Assembly (NCBI RefSeq): GCF_000283155.1
Contig: NW_004454197.1
Location: 16,257,668 to 16,321,667, forward strand
Direction: 5' to 3'
Length of the DNA stretch: 64,000 nt
Source: Ceratotherium simum simum
Taxonomy: Eukaryota > Chordata > Mammalia > Perissodactyla > Rhinocerotidae
Part shown: in pieces, positions 11,339-23,424 of the stretch
Position numbering within the stretch: position 1 is the first letter of the stretch
How the letters are laid out: each line of letters opens with the position of its first letter
Notes under the pieces: model-generated
The model's database searches: none
Seen by the model: only the letters and a program-made list of their open reading frames with translations
Told to the model about the DNA's origin: nothing
Program-made: the position numbers and the translations under genes

Positions 11339-11481
11339 TGTGAATGTGCTTCTATTGGGCCACATGCCATGGAGACTGCACTACTAGAATGGGTTTGGGA
11401 GTCACATAGACGAGTTTAAACCCTGGCTCAGTTAAGTACTAACTTCATGGACTTCAGCAAGTGACTTAAACTTCTCTGAAG
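11339..11481 (+). repeat. Left arm of inverted duplication (contains a MIR head)
   Basis: This segment matches the reverse complement of 12166-12309. Over the first 51 aligned bases 44 agree by eye, including catggagactgcact. Agreement continues through gggagtcaca and agtttaaaccctgg into a MIR core. The first 45 or so bases are not MIR sequence, so the match is more than two unrelated MIRs facing each other. Confidence 0.85.
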
Positions 11482-12100
11482 AAAGAAGATATACAGATAA
11501 ATAAGCATTTGAAAAGATGTTCAACATCATATGTCATCGGGTAATTGTAAATTAAAACAACAATGACATACCACTACATACCTATTAGGATGGCCAGAAA
11601 AACAAAACACTGACAATATGAAATGCTCGCAAGGGTGTGGAGCAACAGAAGCTCTCATTCTTTGCTGGTGAGAATGCAAAATGGTACAGCCACCTTGGAA
11701 GACTGTTTGGCAGTTTCTTATAAAACAAAACATACTTTGACCATGATATGTAGCAATCATGCTCCTTGGTATTTATACAAAGGAGTTAAAATTTATATCC
11801 ACACAAAAACCTGCACGTGGATTTTATAGTAGCTATATTCATAATTGCCAAAACTTGGAAGCAACCAAGGTGTCCTTCAGTTGGTGAATGGACAAATGAA
11901 CTGTGATATATCCTGACAATGAAATATTACTCAATGCTAAAAAGAAATGAGGTATCAAGCCACAAAAAATATGAATGAACTTAAAATGCATATTGCTAAT
12001 TTTAAAAAGCCCACTCCAGAATGTATGACATTCTGGAAAAGGCAAAAACCACGGAGACAGTAAAAAGATCAGTGGTTGCCGGGGGTTAGGGCAGGGAGGC
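11482..12100 (+). mobile_element. L1 fragment, end of ORF2 and 3' UTR
   Basis: Sense L1: 'agcatttgaaaagatgttca', 'ggtacagccaccttggaaga', 'tccttcagttggtgaatgga' and finally 'cagtggttgccgggggttag'. It covers the ORF2 C-terminal coding end and early 3' UTR, truncated at both ends. It lies exactly between the two arms of the inverted duplication. The overlapping short frames are pieces of this fossil. Confidence 0.93.
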
Positions 12101-12260
12101 ATATATTTATTTGGTGCTTACTGTGGACCAAGGCCAGTTAGTTCTGTTTTCTCTGAGGAAACTGAGATTCAGAGGAGTTAAATCACTTGCTTAAGATCAT
12201 GAATCTCGTACTGAACAGATCCAGGGTTTAAACTCTAGTCTTTGTGACTCCCAATCTGTT
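12101..12260 (-). mobile_element. MIR SINE, antisense
   Basis: Antisense MIR: 'tatttatttggtgcttactg', 'tctgaggaaactgagattca', 'tcacttgcttaagatcatga' and 'cagggtttaaactctagtct'. Its tRNA-derived half falls within the right arm of the inverted duplication. Confidence 0.85.
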
Positions 12261-12309
12261 CTAGGAGTGCAGTCTCCATGGTGCGTGGCGCAATAGGAGC
12301 GCATTCACA
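12166..12309 (-). repeat. Right arm of inverted duplication
   Basis: Reverse-complement partner of 11339-11481. Besides the MIR part it carries the non-MIR flank ggagtgcagtctccatggtg, which in the left arm appears as its complement near 11366-11384. Arm length is about 143 bp and the spacer of about 680 bp is mostly L1. Confidence 0.85.
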
Positions 12310-12439
12310 CTATGAGGAATAGCGAGCTTGAAGCAGGAAGATGACAGATGACACCCAGAGCAGTATTCTCAGTCTCTGAGGCCAGGTAAGATCCACAATG
12401 GCAGGCCGGGGTCTTACAAGGCAGAAATACAACCTCTAC

Positions 12440-12600
12440 CTGAGCACTTATGCTATCGCATGGACTGCGCCAGATGTTCCTTCATCACCTCATTTAATAC
12501 AAATAACAATAATTTATGATGAAGCTGCACTGTATTCATTTAAAAGTGAAAGAACTGAGGCTCAGAATGTTGAAGTAATTCTCCAAAGGGCAAAGAGTTG
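12440..12600 (-). mobile_element. MIR SINE, antisense
   Basis: Order of an antisense MIR: 'tgagcacttatgctatcgca', 'tcatcacctcatttaataca', 'gaaagaactgaggctcagaa' and 'gaagtaattctccaaagggc'. Diverged. Confidence 0.65.
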
Positions 12601-15600
12601 GTTGTAGTAACACTTGCCTTTGTCCACTCCAAATTCTGTGTTCTATTTGCCCATGCTGAAATATTATTTGCACTTCAATTAAAACAGATTACCAGACACT
12701 TGTCTAAGGCACAAAAGAACCAAAGGCATTGTTTGAGGACACTGGAGGTTTAGCCACAAAATGAAATAAACCAGCCAAATGAGCAGAATTCTCAAGTAGC
12801 ACAAAATTTTTAGTGCTTAAGGATCTAGGCTATGCTTGTTTTTCTGATCTCCCATCTACTGGCACAGGCAGCCTTGGGCACCTCATGGGACAGAGTACTC
12901 AGGTTTTAAATGAGACCCCAAGCTGCTCTCTCCATAGCCTGTGTCATGGATTCTCTCAAAAGAATTGTAGTTGGAATTGGAAATTAATTGTAATTATTCT
13001 TTTTTAAGAATATACATCTTGGTAACTCTTTTTATTCATCATGGAAACAAGAGAGCCTCTCTGAAAGATTGACATGTCAATGAATGGGGAAATGTTTCAG
13101 CTTTTAAGCTGTTCTTGAAAAACACCGCAAACCATCTGCCGAAAGAGGCTTTAGTCTAGAAGACCAGGTGGTCAATATCACCACAAGAGATATGATAAAG
13201 AAGAGGATTTACTGAAAAGTTAAGGAAAAGCAAAACTCTTGTTTCAATGACAATAACTTCCAGGATATTTCACATTAGTGAGGAGGACTCACAAGTGCTT
13301 TGTATTTTAACCTGTGTACAGGTCCTTGTAGTGGGAAGGGCTTTTCAAGAACACTCCCAACGCTGATACTCTGTGTTTCCATCTTTCAGTATTTATGGTA
13401 TTGAGATTTATGATACTCATATTTGTATAATCAGTTTTTCTGGTATTCTGTATTTCCATTCTGGGGAATGCCTCTACTCAATATTTTTAATAATCAATGT
13501 TTCTCTTATTTGGGATTTATAGCTTTGGAACTCATTTTTTTTTTTTTAGTACCTTTTTTGTTTTTAAGGTCTCTGCATCTTAGTGTAACACTCAGGTTAA
13601 GTGTACCTTACCTTTGGGGATCCCCAGATCACTAGCTTAGATATATCACCTTTGTGGAAAATTTCTTTCTCAGAACTCCTAGAAACATCTACAAACTGGG
13701 ACAAAAGTAAGTCTCAGTAACATACTTAGTGCTTGGTATTGAAAAAAGTATCGACAGACAAAACATAACCTGAAACATGTTGCCCATGTTTACATGTTAA
13801 GGGTAAAATTCTCACTAAATTCTCCTCATCTGACAACTGTGTTAGAAGAAGAGGTCCAATGGCCTGGGCACCAGTGTATCTCAACGTCACAGTGGAGCCT
13901 CCCTCTGTTCCCATGACAGCATACACCTCTAAGGAGTCCCTTTTCTAATACAGGTTCCTGTAGACTAAGGATCTTCTAGTAGGGTTGCCATGTTGAACCG
14001 TAGAGTGCAGCATCTTGAATTTACTCTTGGCATCTTTGTTTTAATATTGGTGTGGTGTTGGTGGTCTATGACACAGCACAGACCTGGAGATTCCTGCTCA
14101 CTCTCTGACCTTGCTTATCAATTAGTAGGCTGACTTGTGGTTCACTTGGAAGAGCTTGAGACTTCCTTAAGCATCAGAGTAGGCAGTTTTATATGCCGCA
14201 CAGACCATATGTGGCAGAATCCAATTTCACTCACATTTGCCACTCTCCAGTAACCGTGCAAATGTGCTGCAGAGTGCCATATTTTCATTTTCAAAAATGG
14301 AAAGTTCAAAACAATATTGTTCTTTGTAAGTCTTTCATTTATCTTGATTTTTACGTTACTCATTTAAGGTAGGGAATATTTAGTAATTCTCCCCTTTGGG
14401 AGACCCCAGAATTGTCTCTATTCATAATCATAGGCTATTTTGCTTAGCCCATGTTCTATTGCTGTGGGACTAGGTCCAACATTAACTGTTTGACCTCTTA
14501 CCATCTGACCATGACAAGTGAGTTTGCATTTTCTCTTTAAGAGCATGCCAAAATCAAAAGTCACAATTCCAAATACACGCCATCTGAAAGAGATTTATGT
14601 CTATTGATAATGAAGTGAATATTTATCTCCAAAGCACTACCCCTCTAGGCATCAATCATGGATCAGGACACAACCACTGTTCAGCATATTGTATGAGCCC
14701 CCCAAAATGCCCCATTTTCTTGTACTCACATATGTCATGAGTCCAGCTGATTTAAAGAGCACAGCCAACGCAAGGCAATCCGAAGCTGGTTTTTGCTGAG
14801 GATGTGGGTGTGGGAGCTACAGTCCCTGATCCCAGGGCCACAAACATTTCACTCTCTGTGGTCAATTATTTAGTGTCTGCAAAACTCAGAGATGACCCTC
14901 ACATGGTCACAGCCACTTTTCCATTGATCAGGGGGTATGCGTGTGTGTTGTCGAGGAGAGAGGTTGCTGTATTTTCTCTTCCAGTGACTGTCAGGTGAAG
15001 AGCCAGGATGAGGTGAGGTATTAGCAGTTTTTCATCCAGCTTAGGAGGTATGAGATGGACATTGACCATGGTTGGCGCTATGAAAAAGATGCCTTCCCTG
15101 GGAGTTAATGCTTATTGTGTTACCCCCATAGAGGGAAAATACTTCGCTGTTCTTTATCTTTTACTGAATCATCTTTCCATTTTCTCTTTGGACTCCAGCT
15201 TGAGAGGATGTGCCTTCTTATTAATTTTGAAAGAAAAATGCCAAGTTTTATACACTGTTTTGATAAGTAGAGACGAGTTTTTTAAACAGTGTTGGTAAAT
15301 CACTGCAGCAACTGGGTTGAATTGTCAAAATTTTCCCAAATTTGATTTGATTCCCAAATTTTTTAAAGAGAGTAATTATTATGATTTTTAAAAATTAACA
15401 TCCCATTTATATGAATGACTATTTATCAGTTCCTATATACAGTACATCTCCTTCTGAAGTTCGAATATGTGTATGAGGGTGCTCAGAAGTCCAGGAAGGG
15501 CAAGGCTTTGACAATTTAACAGTTGATGCTCTGAGTGCTTTGAATTTGGTGAATCACAAAATAAATCACCATCACCATTTTTTGCTGAAGTAATTCAAAT

Positions 15601-16035
15601 TTGGATGGTATAAACACGAAGCTAAAAATGCCTTCCATTTACTTTTAATAAAAAGCCATCGCTTTAAAGATAATATAGAATATAGACTTCACTTGGGAAA
15701 ATAGCAATGCCTGATGAGCACATTTTTTTTAAGGCAGCAACTGAGCTTCTCTTCCAAATTAGTTAAACTGATTGAATATTCTGTTTCAAATCTCATATAA
15801 AGTGATCAAACAAAAATAGTTTTTAGTATCATGGGTAATCTCTTGAGTGAAGAAAGCAATAGATTCAATGTTATATTTGTAAGAAGTAAACTTTTTATGA
15901 GTTTTTAGCATATTTTTTCATTTGCATGGACAAAATATGGTCTCTTAAGTATATAATTTTAAGATTATAAAGCCTATAAACCCTACTGTAAAATATAACA
16001 TACAATTTATATTGTCATTGAGAAACTTTAACTGT
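12601..16035. other. 3.4 kb with no recognised feature
   Basis: AT-rich unique-looking sequence. I see no repeat I can name beyond short A or T runs (for example T-run near 13539-13548), and no gene. Frames such as 13423-13635 plus, 14804-14998 plus and 15050-15298 plus have no domain or splice context. Confidence 0.45.
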
Positions 16036-16039
16036 TACG

Positions 16040-16135
16040 TGTTATGGACTGAATATTTATGTTCCCCTCAAATTCCTATGCTGAAATACTAGCCTGCAAT
16101 GTGATAGTATTAAAAGGTGAGGCCTTTGAGAAGTG
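16040..16135 (+). mobile_element. MLT1-like MaLR LTR, 5' part
   Basis: Begins tgttatggactgaatattta and reaches 'aggtgaggcctttgagaagtg', the usual order of an MLT1-type LTR. It is cut here by another repeat and resumes at 16727. Confidence 0.75.
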
Positions 16136-16726
16136 TATTAGTCAGGGCTCTCCAGAGAAACAGAACCAATATAATAGATAGATAGATAGATAATTGATAG
16201 ATCAATCAATCGATCGGAGGAAATTTATTATGACAGTTGATTCACGCAATTATAGAGGCTGAGATATACCATGATATGCCGTCTGCAAGCTGGAGAACCA
16301 GGAAAGCCAGAGATGTAATTCAGCTCAAGTCCAAAGACCTGAGAACCAGAGATGTCAATGGTGTGACCCTCAGTCCGAGGCCGAAGGCCTGAGAATGGGG
16401 GTAGGGGGCACAACTAGTGTAAGTCCTGGAATCCAAAGGCACAAGAAGTAGGAGCTCCGATGTCTGAGGGCAGAAGAAGATGGATGTTCCAGCTCAAAAT
16501 GAGAGAGAAAGAACTTGCCCTTCCTTCACTTTTTTTCTGTTAAGGCCCTCAATGGATTGGATGACACCTGCCCACCTTGGTGAAGGCAGATCTTCTTTAG
16601 TCAGCCTACTGATTCAAATGCTAATCTCTTTCAGAAATACTCTCAGAGACTCACCCAGAAATAATGTGTTACCAAATAGTTGAGTATCTCTTAGCTCAGT
16701 CAAGTTGACACATACAATTAAACACC
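16136..16726 (+). mobile_element. Interspersed repeat R, copy 1, inserted in an MLT1-like LTR
   Basis: Starts 'tattagtcagggctctccag' plus 'agaaacagaaccaatata', has a (GATA)n block at 16172-16193, then 'aatttattatgacagttgat', and ends 'caagttgacacatacaatta'. A second copy in reverse orientation with the same termini is at 20637-21256. It is a widespread mammalian repeat whose name I do not recall. Frames at 16228-16413 and 16480-16683 are inside it. Confidence 0.8.
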
Positions 16727-16979
16727 AAAGGAGGTGACTAAGTCATGAGGACAGAGTTCTCATAAATGAGATTTGTGCATTATAAAAGTTACCCCCAAAG
16801 AGCTGTCTTGCTCCTTCCTTCATGTGAGAACATAGCAAAAAGATATGGCCATCTATGAACCAGGAAGTAGGCCTTCACCAGACACCAAATCTGTCAGCTC
16901 CTTGATCTTGGACTTCTCAGTCTCCAGAACTGCGAGAAATAAATGTTTGTTCTTTAAACCATCCAAGTGGACTAAGACA
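16727..16979 (+). mobile_element. MLT1-like MaLR LTR, 3' part
   Basis: Continues the LTR: 'gaggtgactaagtcatgagg', 'atgtgagaacatagcaaaaa', 'aaccaggaagtaggccttca', 'tccttgatcttggacttctc', 'ccagaactgcgagaaataaa' and the end 'ggactaagaca'. The TG start at 16040 and CA end at 16979 bracket a single LTR of about 350 bp once repeat R is removed. Confidence 0.8.
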
Positions 16980-17517
16980 CTAAGTATTCTTGTTTCCGTG
17001 ACAAAACTTTATTAGGTGCTTCAGATATTTTTGATGAAGCCTTTTGGCACAAAAACCATCAGAACTTTTTCTTCATGCATGATGTCAACTTCTATATTCT
17101 TTTGCCTGTTGACACTCATTTGTGGTATTTTGCTGAAGAGAAACTTACTTTTAGATTTTGTGCTCTTGGGAAAGTTATTCCTTTCCTCATTTAAAAAGTA
17201 TGGTTGCTGGAAATCTTCCCTCCTGCCCCATTACACCCTCAATAGGAGCGTCTATGGTCAAACCTATTAGCAAACGTTTAATATCCATTTACCTATGCAT
17301 TATTAGTGCATGGGTAAACTTATTTTAGTGCTTGATATTTCCAGTTTATGCTACATTTTTCTCTATAATTATAATATTCTGGATTTATGATCCTCATGAT
17401 TTGTGTTATGCAAAAGTATATCTGGTACTCATTTCATATGCCATCTCCACAGAACTCTTTGCAGTATTACTGGTGATTATATTTCTGGTAATCAAAGTTT
17501 TCCTAACATTGCTTTAA
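16980..17517. other. No recognised feature
   Basis: AT-rich sequence. Frames at 17016-17270 and 17332-17517 on the plus strand are hydrophobic by composition and not supported as genes. Confidence 0.45.
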
Positions 17518-19858
17518 AAACTCTGTATGAACATCGTAGTCAATAGTGAGAAACTTGAAGCTTTCCTACAAAGATCAGGTACAAGACAAGGACATCCTCT
17601 CTTGTCATGCCTTTTGGACATTTTACTGCAAGTTCTGGCAAATGCAGTAAGACTGGAAAAAGAAATAAAAGATATACAGATTGAGAAGAAAGAAATAAAA
17701 CTGTCTTTGGTCACAGGTTACATAATCATGTAATTATGAATAATTATGTAATCTATGAATAAAATACAAAAGGATAGACAAAAGAACTCTTGGAACTAAT
17801 AAATGACTATAGCCTGGTTGCACAATGCAAGGTTAATATACAGAAATCAATTGCTTTCCTATATACCAACAAAGAACAAATGGAATTTGAAATTAAAAAC
17901 ACAGTAACATTTATATTAGCACCCCTCAAAATGAAATACTTAGGTATAAACCTAACAAAATATGTATAAGAGCTACATGAGGAAAACCACAAAACCTTGA
18001 TTAATAAAATAAAAGAAGAATTAAATAAAGAGAGAGATATTCCATGTTCATGGATAGGAAGACTTAATATTGTCTATTCTAAAATCTAAAAATTTTAGTT
18101 CTTCCCAACCTGATCTATAGATTCAATGCAATCCCAATCATGATCTCAGCAAGTAATTTTGTAGATATCAATAAACTGATTCTGAAGTTTATATGGAGAG
18201 GTAAATGACCCAGAATAGCCAACCCAATATTGAAGGAGAAGAACAAAGTTGGAGGACTGACACTATTTGACTTGAAGGCTTACTATAATGCTATAGTAAT
18301 CAAGACAGTGTGGTATTGGCAAAAGAATAGATAAATAGATCAGTGGAATAGAATAGAGAGCCTGGGGATAGTCCCACATAAAAGTAGTCAACTGATCTTT
18401 GACAAAGGAGTAAGGGAAATAAAATAGATCAAAGACAGTCTTTTCAACAAATGGCATTAGAACAACTGGACAGCCACATGCAAAAAATGAATCTAGAGAC
18501 GTCTTACACCTTTCACAAAAAATAACTCAAAATGGATCACAGACCTAAATGTAAAATGTAAAAATATAAAACTTTTAGAAGATGTCACAGGAGAAAACTT
18601 AGATGACCTTAGGTATGGTGATGATGTTTTAGATACAACACCAAAGGCACAATCCAGGAAGAAATAATTGATAACCTGGACTTCATTAAAATTGAAAACT
18701 TCTGCTCTGTGAAAGACAATGTCAAGAGAATGAGAAGACAAACCACAGACTGGGAGAGAATATTTTCAAAAGACACATCTGATAAAGGACTGTTATCCAA
18801 AACGTACAAAGAACTCTTAAAACTCAACAATAAGAAAACAAACAACACAATTAAAAAACGGGCCAAAGACCTTAACAGACACCTCACCAAAGATGATATA
18901 GAGATGGTAAATAACCATATGAAAAGATGCTCCACATCATGTATCATCAGAAAATTTCAAATTAAAACAACATTGACATACCACTACTCACTTGTTAGAA
19001 TGGCCAAAATCCAAACACTGACATCAAATGCCTGTGAGGAGGTGAAACAAAAAGAGCTCTCATTCACTGTTGGTGGGAATGGAAAATGGTACAGCCACTC
19101 TGGAAGACAGTTTGGTAGTTTCTTATAAAGTTAAACATTCTTACCTTATGATCCAGCAATTATGCTCCTTGGTATTGACTCAAAGAAGGTGAAAATTTAT
19201 GTCCACACAAAACCTGCACGTGGATGTTTATAGCAGCTTTATTCATAATTGCCTAAACTTAGAAGCAACCAAGATGTCCTTCAGTAGGTGAATGGATAAA
19301 TAACCTGTGGTACATCCACACAATAAAATACTATTCAGTGCTAAAAATAAATAAGTTTTCACAACAGGAAAAGCATAGATGAAGCTTAAATGCATATTGC
19401 TATGTGAAATAAGCCCATATGAAAAGGTTACATACTGTTTGAGTCCAACCATATGACATTCTGGAAAATGCAAAACTATGGGGACAGTAAAAAGATTAGT
19501 GGTTTCCAGGGGTTGGGGGGAGGGAGGGGTGAATATACAGAGCACAAAGGATTTTTAAGTCAATGAAACTCTTCTGTGTGATACCATAATGATGGATACA
19601 ATCCTTATACTTTTGTCCAATCCCATAAAATGTACAGCAAAAGTGAACTCTAATGTAAAGTATGGACTTTGGGTGATAATGATGTTTCAATGTAGGCTCA
19701 ACAATTGTAAAAAGTGTACCACTCTGGAGGGGGATATTGATAATGGGGGAAGCTAATGCATGTGTGGGGCAGGTGATATGTAGGAAATCTTTGTACCTTC
19801 CCTTCAATTTTGCTGTGAACCTAAAACTGCTCTAAAAAATTGTCTAATGAAAAAATAT
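17518..19858 (+). mobile_element. L1 3' half: reverse transcriptase C-terminal part through 3' end
   Basis: Sense L1. It opens inside the ORF2 reverse transcriptase: the frame at 17527-17733 reads [18 protein letters not shown], where family members have RQGCP. The catalytic FADD position is lost ([10 protein letters not shown]), so it is dead. Text for the YLGI block, the 'WYW' region and the C-terminal ORF2 segment follows in shifting frames to about 19130. A full 3' UTR then ends at 'aactgctctaaaaaattgtc' near 19845. Frames at 18709-19128 plus and 18609-18947 minus are fragments or shadows. An older L1M-type copy, 5' truncated. Confidence 0.95.
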
Positions 19859-20034
19859 ATATGCTAGTCCTTTGGTATTATTTTTGGAAGAGAGAATCGC
19901 CATCCTCACTCCCCACATTCCTCAGCATGTTTTCATTCAGTGGGTATAATCAAACCTCAGTAGAGAAGTTAGTTAAATATAAGCTGTTTCTATGAATACT
20001 ATACCTCAAAGATGATATATTTTCTCATTAATTA

Positions 20035-20120
20035 GGTCATTTGACAAACTTATATTGTGCACCTACTATGTGCCAGACGCTTTGCTGTGCTTTTAGGGAG
20101 ATCTTGTGTAGAATAAACCA
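20035..20120 (-). mobile_element. Short ancient repeat scrap
   Basis: Contains 'tgtgcacctactatgtgcca', the usual antisense MIR terminus, and little else. Confidence 0.4.
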
Positions 20121-20139
20121 TTATCACTCTTGTCAGAAA

Positions 20140-20636
20140 GCGGAAAAAAAGAGGAATATTAGAAAAAGGAAATTTGGAAATAAAACACAAAAGCAATAGA
20201 AAAGATTTAAAAAGCCCAACATTTGTTCTCTTAAAAGATTAACAAGATAGACCTCAGGCAAGACTGAATAGGAAAAATTAGAAAATACAAATAAGTGCCA
20301 AAGGAAATGGAGTGATAATTTAGACACATTAGAGATTTAAACATATGAAAACAACAAGTAGAGAGGAGGAAAACAGAGAGCATGTATATGACAAGCTGCT
20401 CAAACTCATTAATAATATCAAAAATGCAAATTAAAACAACAAAGAGATATCTCTTTAAACTTTGTAGATTGGAAAAATTAGAAAGCTGGATAACGCCAAG
20501 TGTTAGCAGGGATTAAGACACTGAGTGGGATTAGACTAGGACTACCCACCAGGAGAGTACACTGACAGTACCTTATCAAATTAAATGTACACACGCTTCA
20601 TGGTTCAGCATTTACACTCCTGATTTTACATGCTGT
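20140..20636 (+). mobile_element. Old HAL1/L1ME-type LINE, left part
   Basis: 'cttaaaagattaacaagata', 'aaactcattaataatatcaa', 'aatgcaaattaaaacaacaa' and 'aagtgttagcagggattaag' follow the order of L1 ORF2 coding sequence in a very diverged form. It is interrupted by repeat R and seems to resume after 21257. Confidence 0.7.
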
Positions 20637-21174
20637 GATGGTTAATTTTATGTGTCAACTTGACTGGGCTACAGAATGCCCAGATATTTGGTTAAATGTT
20701 AAATAAATTATTCTGAGTGTGTTTTTGAGGGTATTTTTTGAACATTAACATTTAAATCGACAGACTTAGTAAAGCAGATTGCCCGCCATAATGTGGACAG
20801 ACGTCATCGAATCAGTTGAAGGCCTGAATAGAACAAAAAAAGACTAACCCTTCCCTGAGTCAGAGAGAATTTTTCCTGTCTGATGACTTTCAAACTGGGA
20901 TATCAGCTTTGTCCTGCCTTTGGACTAGAACCGAAATGTTGATGCTTCCTGGGTCTTGAGCCTGCCATCCTGGAATCACAGCCTGGAATTACAACACCAG
21001 CTCTCCTGGGTCTCCCGTTTGTGACTCACACTGCAGATCTTGGGCCTCACCAGCCTCCATAATCATCTGAGCCAATTTCTTCTAATACATTTATCTCTCT
21101 CTATATATAAATAATTTCTTTATATATATATAAATATAGCTATATTTATATAAATATATATGGAGAAAGAGGGA

Positions 21175-21208
<34 letters not shown>

Positions 21209-21256
21209 TCACATATCCTATTGGTTCTGTTTTTCTGGAGAATTTTGTCTAACACA
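20637..21256 (-). mobile_element. Interspersed repeat R, copy 2, reverse orientation
   Basis: Complement of the element at 16136-16726. It begins 'ggttaattttatgtgtcaac' (the other copy ends with the complement) and finishes 'attggttctgtttttctgga'. Internal blocks include 'aaagcagattgcccgccata' and 'cagcctccataatcatctga'. It carries an AT-rich and (AC)n block where copy 1 has (GATA)n. Confidence 0.85.
21094..21205. repeat. AT-rich tract and (AC)n microsatellite inside repeat R
   Basis: A tata-rich tract at 21094-21160 is followed by a pure AC run at 21176-21205. Likely length-polymorphic. Confidence 0.92.
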
Positions 21257-21560
21257 CATGTCAAAGTCTACGTTTACCAGTCCATAAAGATGTAGATAAG
21301 GGTGTTCATTTTATTTGTGGAGGTAGAGAGTGGCTAGGTCAAATACAGTGCAATTCACACCATGGAGGGCTACAGCATAGTTGGAAGCAATGGACCAAAT
21401 ATAGCAAAATGGATGGATAGTGAAGACTGGGTGCTTAATGAAGAAAGTTAGAAATAGAATAAAATATATCACACAATAACACTAGTGTACATTGAAAATG
21501 CATGTGTGTAAAACAACAAGTATACATTTTGCAAAATGAACACCTATTTTGCAAGGATAC
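21257..21560 (+). mobile_element. Old HAL1/L1ME-type LINE, right part
   Basis: Resumes the LINE broken at 20636: 'gataagggtgttcattttat', 'aagcaatggaccaaatatag' and 'aaaatgcatgtgtgtaaaac' match the diverged L1/HAL1 3' region. Weak, but the position supports it. Confidence 0.5.
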
Positions 21561-22880
21561 AGTTTTTCATATGAACAGAAAGATATATATTAAATATATT
21601 GGAATTTTGCCTAATGTGGGAGAGGAAAATGGGAAAAGACTGTGCAGAGATAAGAAGGAATGAACAAATAATTGAATTAAACAAATAAGAGGAGAGCTTT
21701 GCATAAGCCAGCAGAAATAATGTACCAAGAACTAAGGAGTACGATTAACTCAACTTTCTGCAATTTAAAGGGGATAAAGAAAATCTGGTATCATTTAATA
21801 TCTAATGAGATTACTTTAAAAAAGACAACTAAAGAAGTCAAGCATCCCCGGATGGGAGACTCACAGATTCTCGGAGTTGGAGGCTCCCTTGAGGCCATTA
21901 GTCCAATGTGCCTCGTGATGCCGAATCACCTTTCAAACCTCTCTGGGGAGTGGCTGTGCAGCCTGTGACAGAGCACCGTGGGGATGAAGAGCAGAGAGCC
22001 AACTGCAGCAGAGACAGTTTTGTCTTTGATCAACTGAGGCTGCTAGAAAGATCTCCTTCAAAATGTGATTGAAAATCTGTCTCCTCAAGCTTCCTGGCTG
22101 GCTCTAGACCTTGGGCCTCACAACTTCTCAGTTTCCTTTTTCGTGATTTCCTTTGCCTCATTGTGATCTCAACATAATACCATAGATGTGACAAATGTTC
22201 TTTGTATTTAAATCTTCATTGTCGTGATGCTGTCTTAGAAACACTTGGATAAAGGATCTCCCCTCAATCTCCCAACTTTGTTGTGCAACATGAAAACATA
22301 TGGCTATAGCTCACAAAAGCCCTGTGAGCCATAGAATTACGTTTAATCCCTTCCTAATTGGACTGCTATTGTAGTTAAGAACTCCATAGATGAACAGAAT
22401 TGGGGGCCAGCATTGAAATAATTGTTAGGTAAAATATGAAAGTCCAATCTTAAATTTGCAACCATGATTTACTAAAAGTTTTTTATTCTGAAGGGCCATA
22501 GTATCTAGTCAGGACCAAAACATCAGATAGAAATGAAGTTGGATAAATATTCAGAACTAGATCAACAAATCTGAAATTTAATCCATCACAGAGGTCACTG
22601 AATTCTCTATCATCGGTGTCCGTTCATTTAAAAGGAAGGGTGATACAGCCTTGCTCCTAAAAAGAGTCACTTTAGATAAAATATTACCTAACATAACGAA
22701 AAAGCAAAAATACTAAACAACTCAAACACCCTTAAAACATGGTTATGTAATAGCAGACTGGGCGTTTCAAACTAATTCTTTCACTAACAACAAATTAAAA
22801 GGCTGGAAAAATGCAGAAAGACTTGTTTTAATAGCATCAAAGACCAAACAAGATACTGAAGATTCCTGGACCAAGTCACT
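21561..22880. other. Mostly unrecognised; small SINE-like scrap
   Basis: A segment at 21855-21905 (gattctcggagttggaggct) resembles an old SINE-like core common in mammals. The remainder is AT-rich and unassigned. No gene is supported. Confidence 0.35.
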
Positions 22881-23235
22881 GGCTGAAAATAGGAGCACAA
22901 AATGTAGAGCAGAATGCTCTGCCCATGGACGTCTTCCTAGGAATCAGGAGGGAGGCAACTGGGAGGCAGAGCTCCGTGAGCACACTGAAGGCAGGGTAGC
23001 GTTGAGCCAGGGACACTACAGAAGGGGGATCAGAGAGCCTCATCTCTGTCACACACATACACACATGTGCACGTGTGCACACATACATGCACACAAACAC
23101 ACACACTGAGATCTCATCCCCCGTCTGTGCATCCCTGACAAACAGCTGAGAGGTGAGCAGAGATTTGGTTGACATGGGGGGTTGACAGGATGGGAGCTCA
23201 GATCCACCAAAGGCAGAAGGCAATGGTAACACCCC
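22881..23235. other. Unique sequence with a CA/TG-rich tract
   Basis: CA-rich, partly palindromic tract at 23047-23107 (acacatgtgcacgtgtgcac). The frames at 22876-23237 minus read through it. No other feature. Confidence 0.5.
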
Positions 23236-23400
23236 ACACTGCAGAGATTCTTAATCCTTTTTTCTTTCTCATGGCCCCTTGACAGTCTGATGAAGCTTAT
23301 GTGATCCCTTCTTAGAATAATTTTTTAGATGCATGCAATGAAATAATTAGGAATACAAAGAAACCAATTATACTGAAAAACAGTTATCAAAGTATGTTTT
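23236..23400 (+). mobile_element. Ancient medium-reiterated repeat
   Basis: 'agattcttaatccttttttc', 'cccttgacagtctgatgaag', 'gatcccttcttagaataatt' and 'ggaatacaaagaaaccaatt' form an order I recognise as a common old mammalian repeat. Family name uncertain. Confidence 0.55.
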
Positions 23401-23424
23401 ACAATAAAATATATTCTTGTTAGT

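Noticed and set aside
18709..19128. 139-codon plus-strand frame
   Set aside because: It is the decayed C-terminal region of L1 ORF2.
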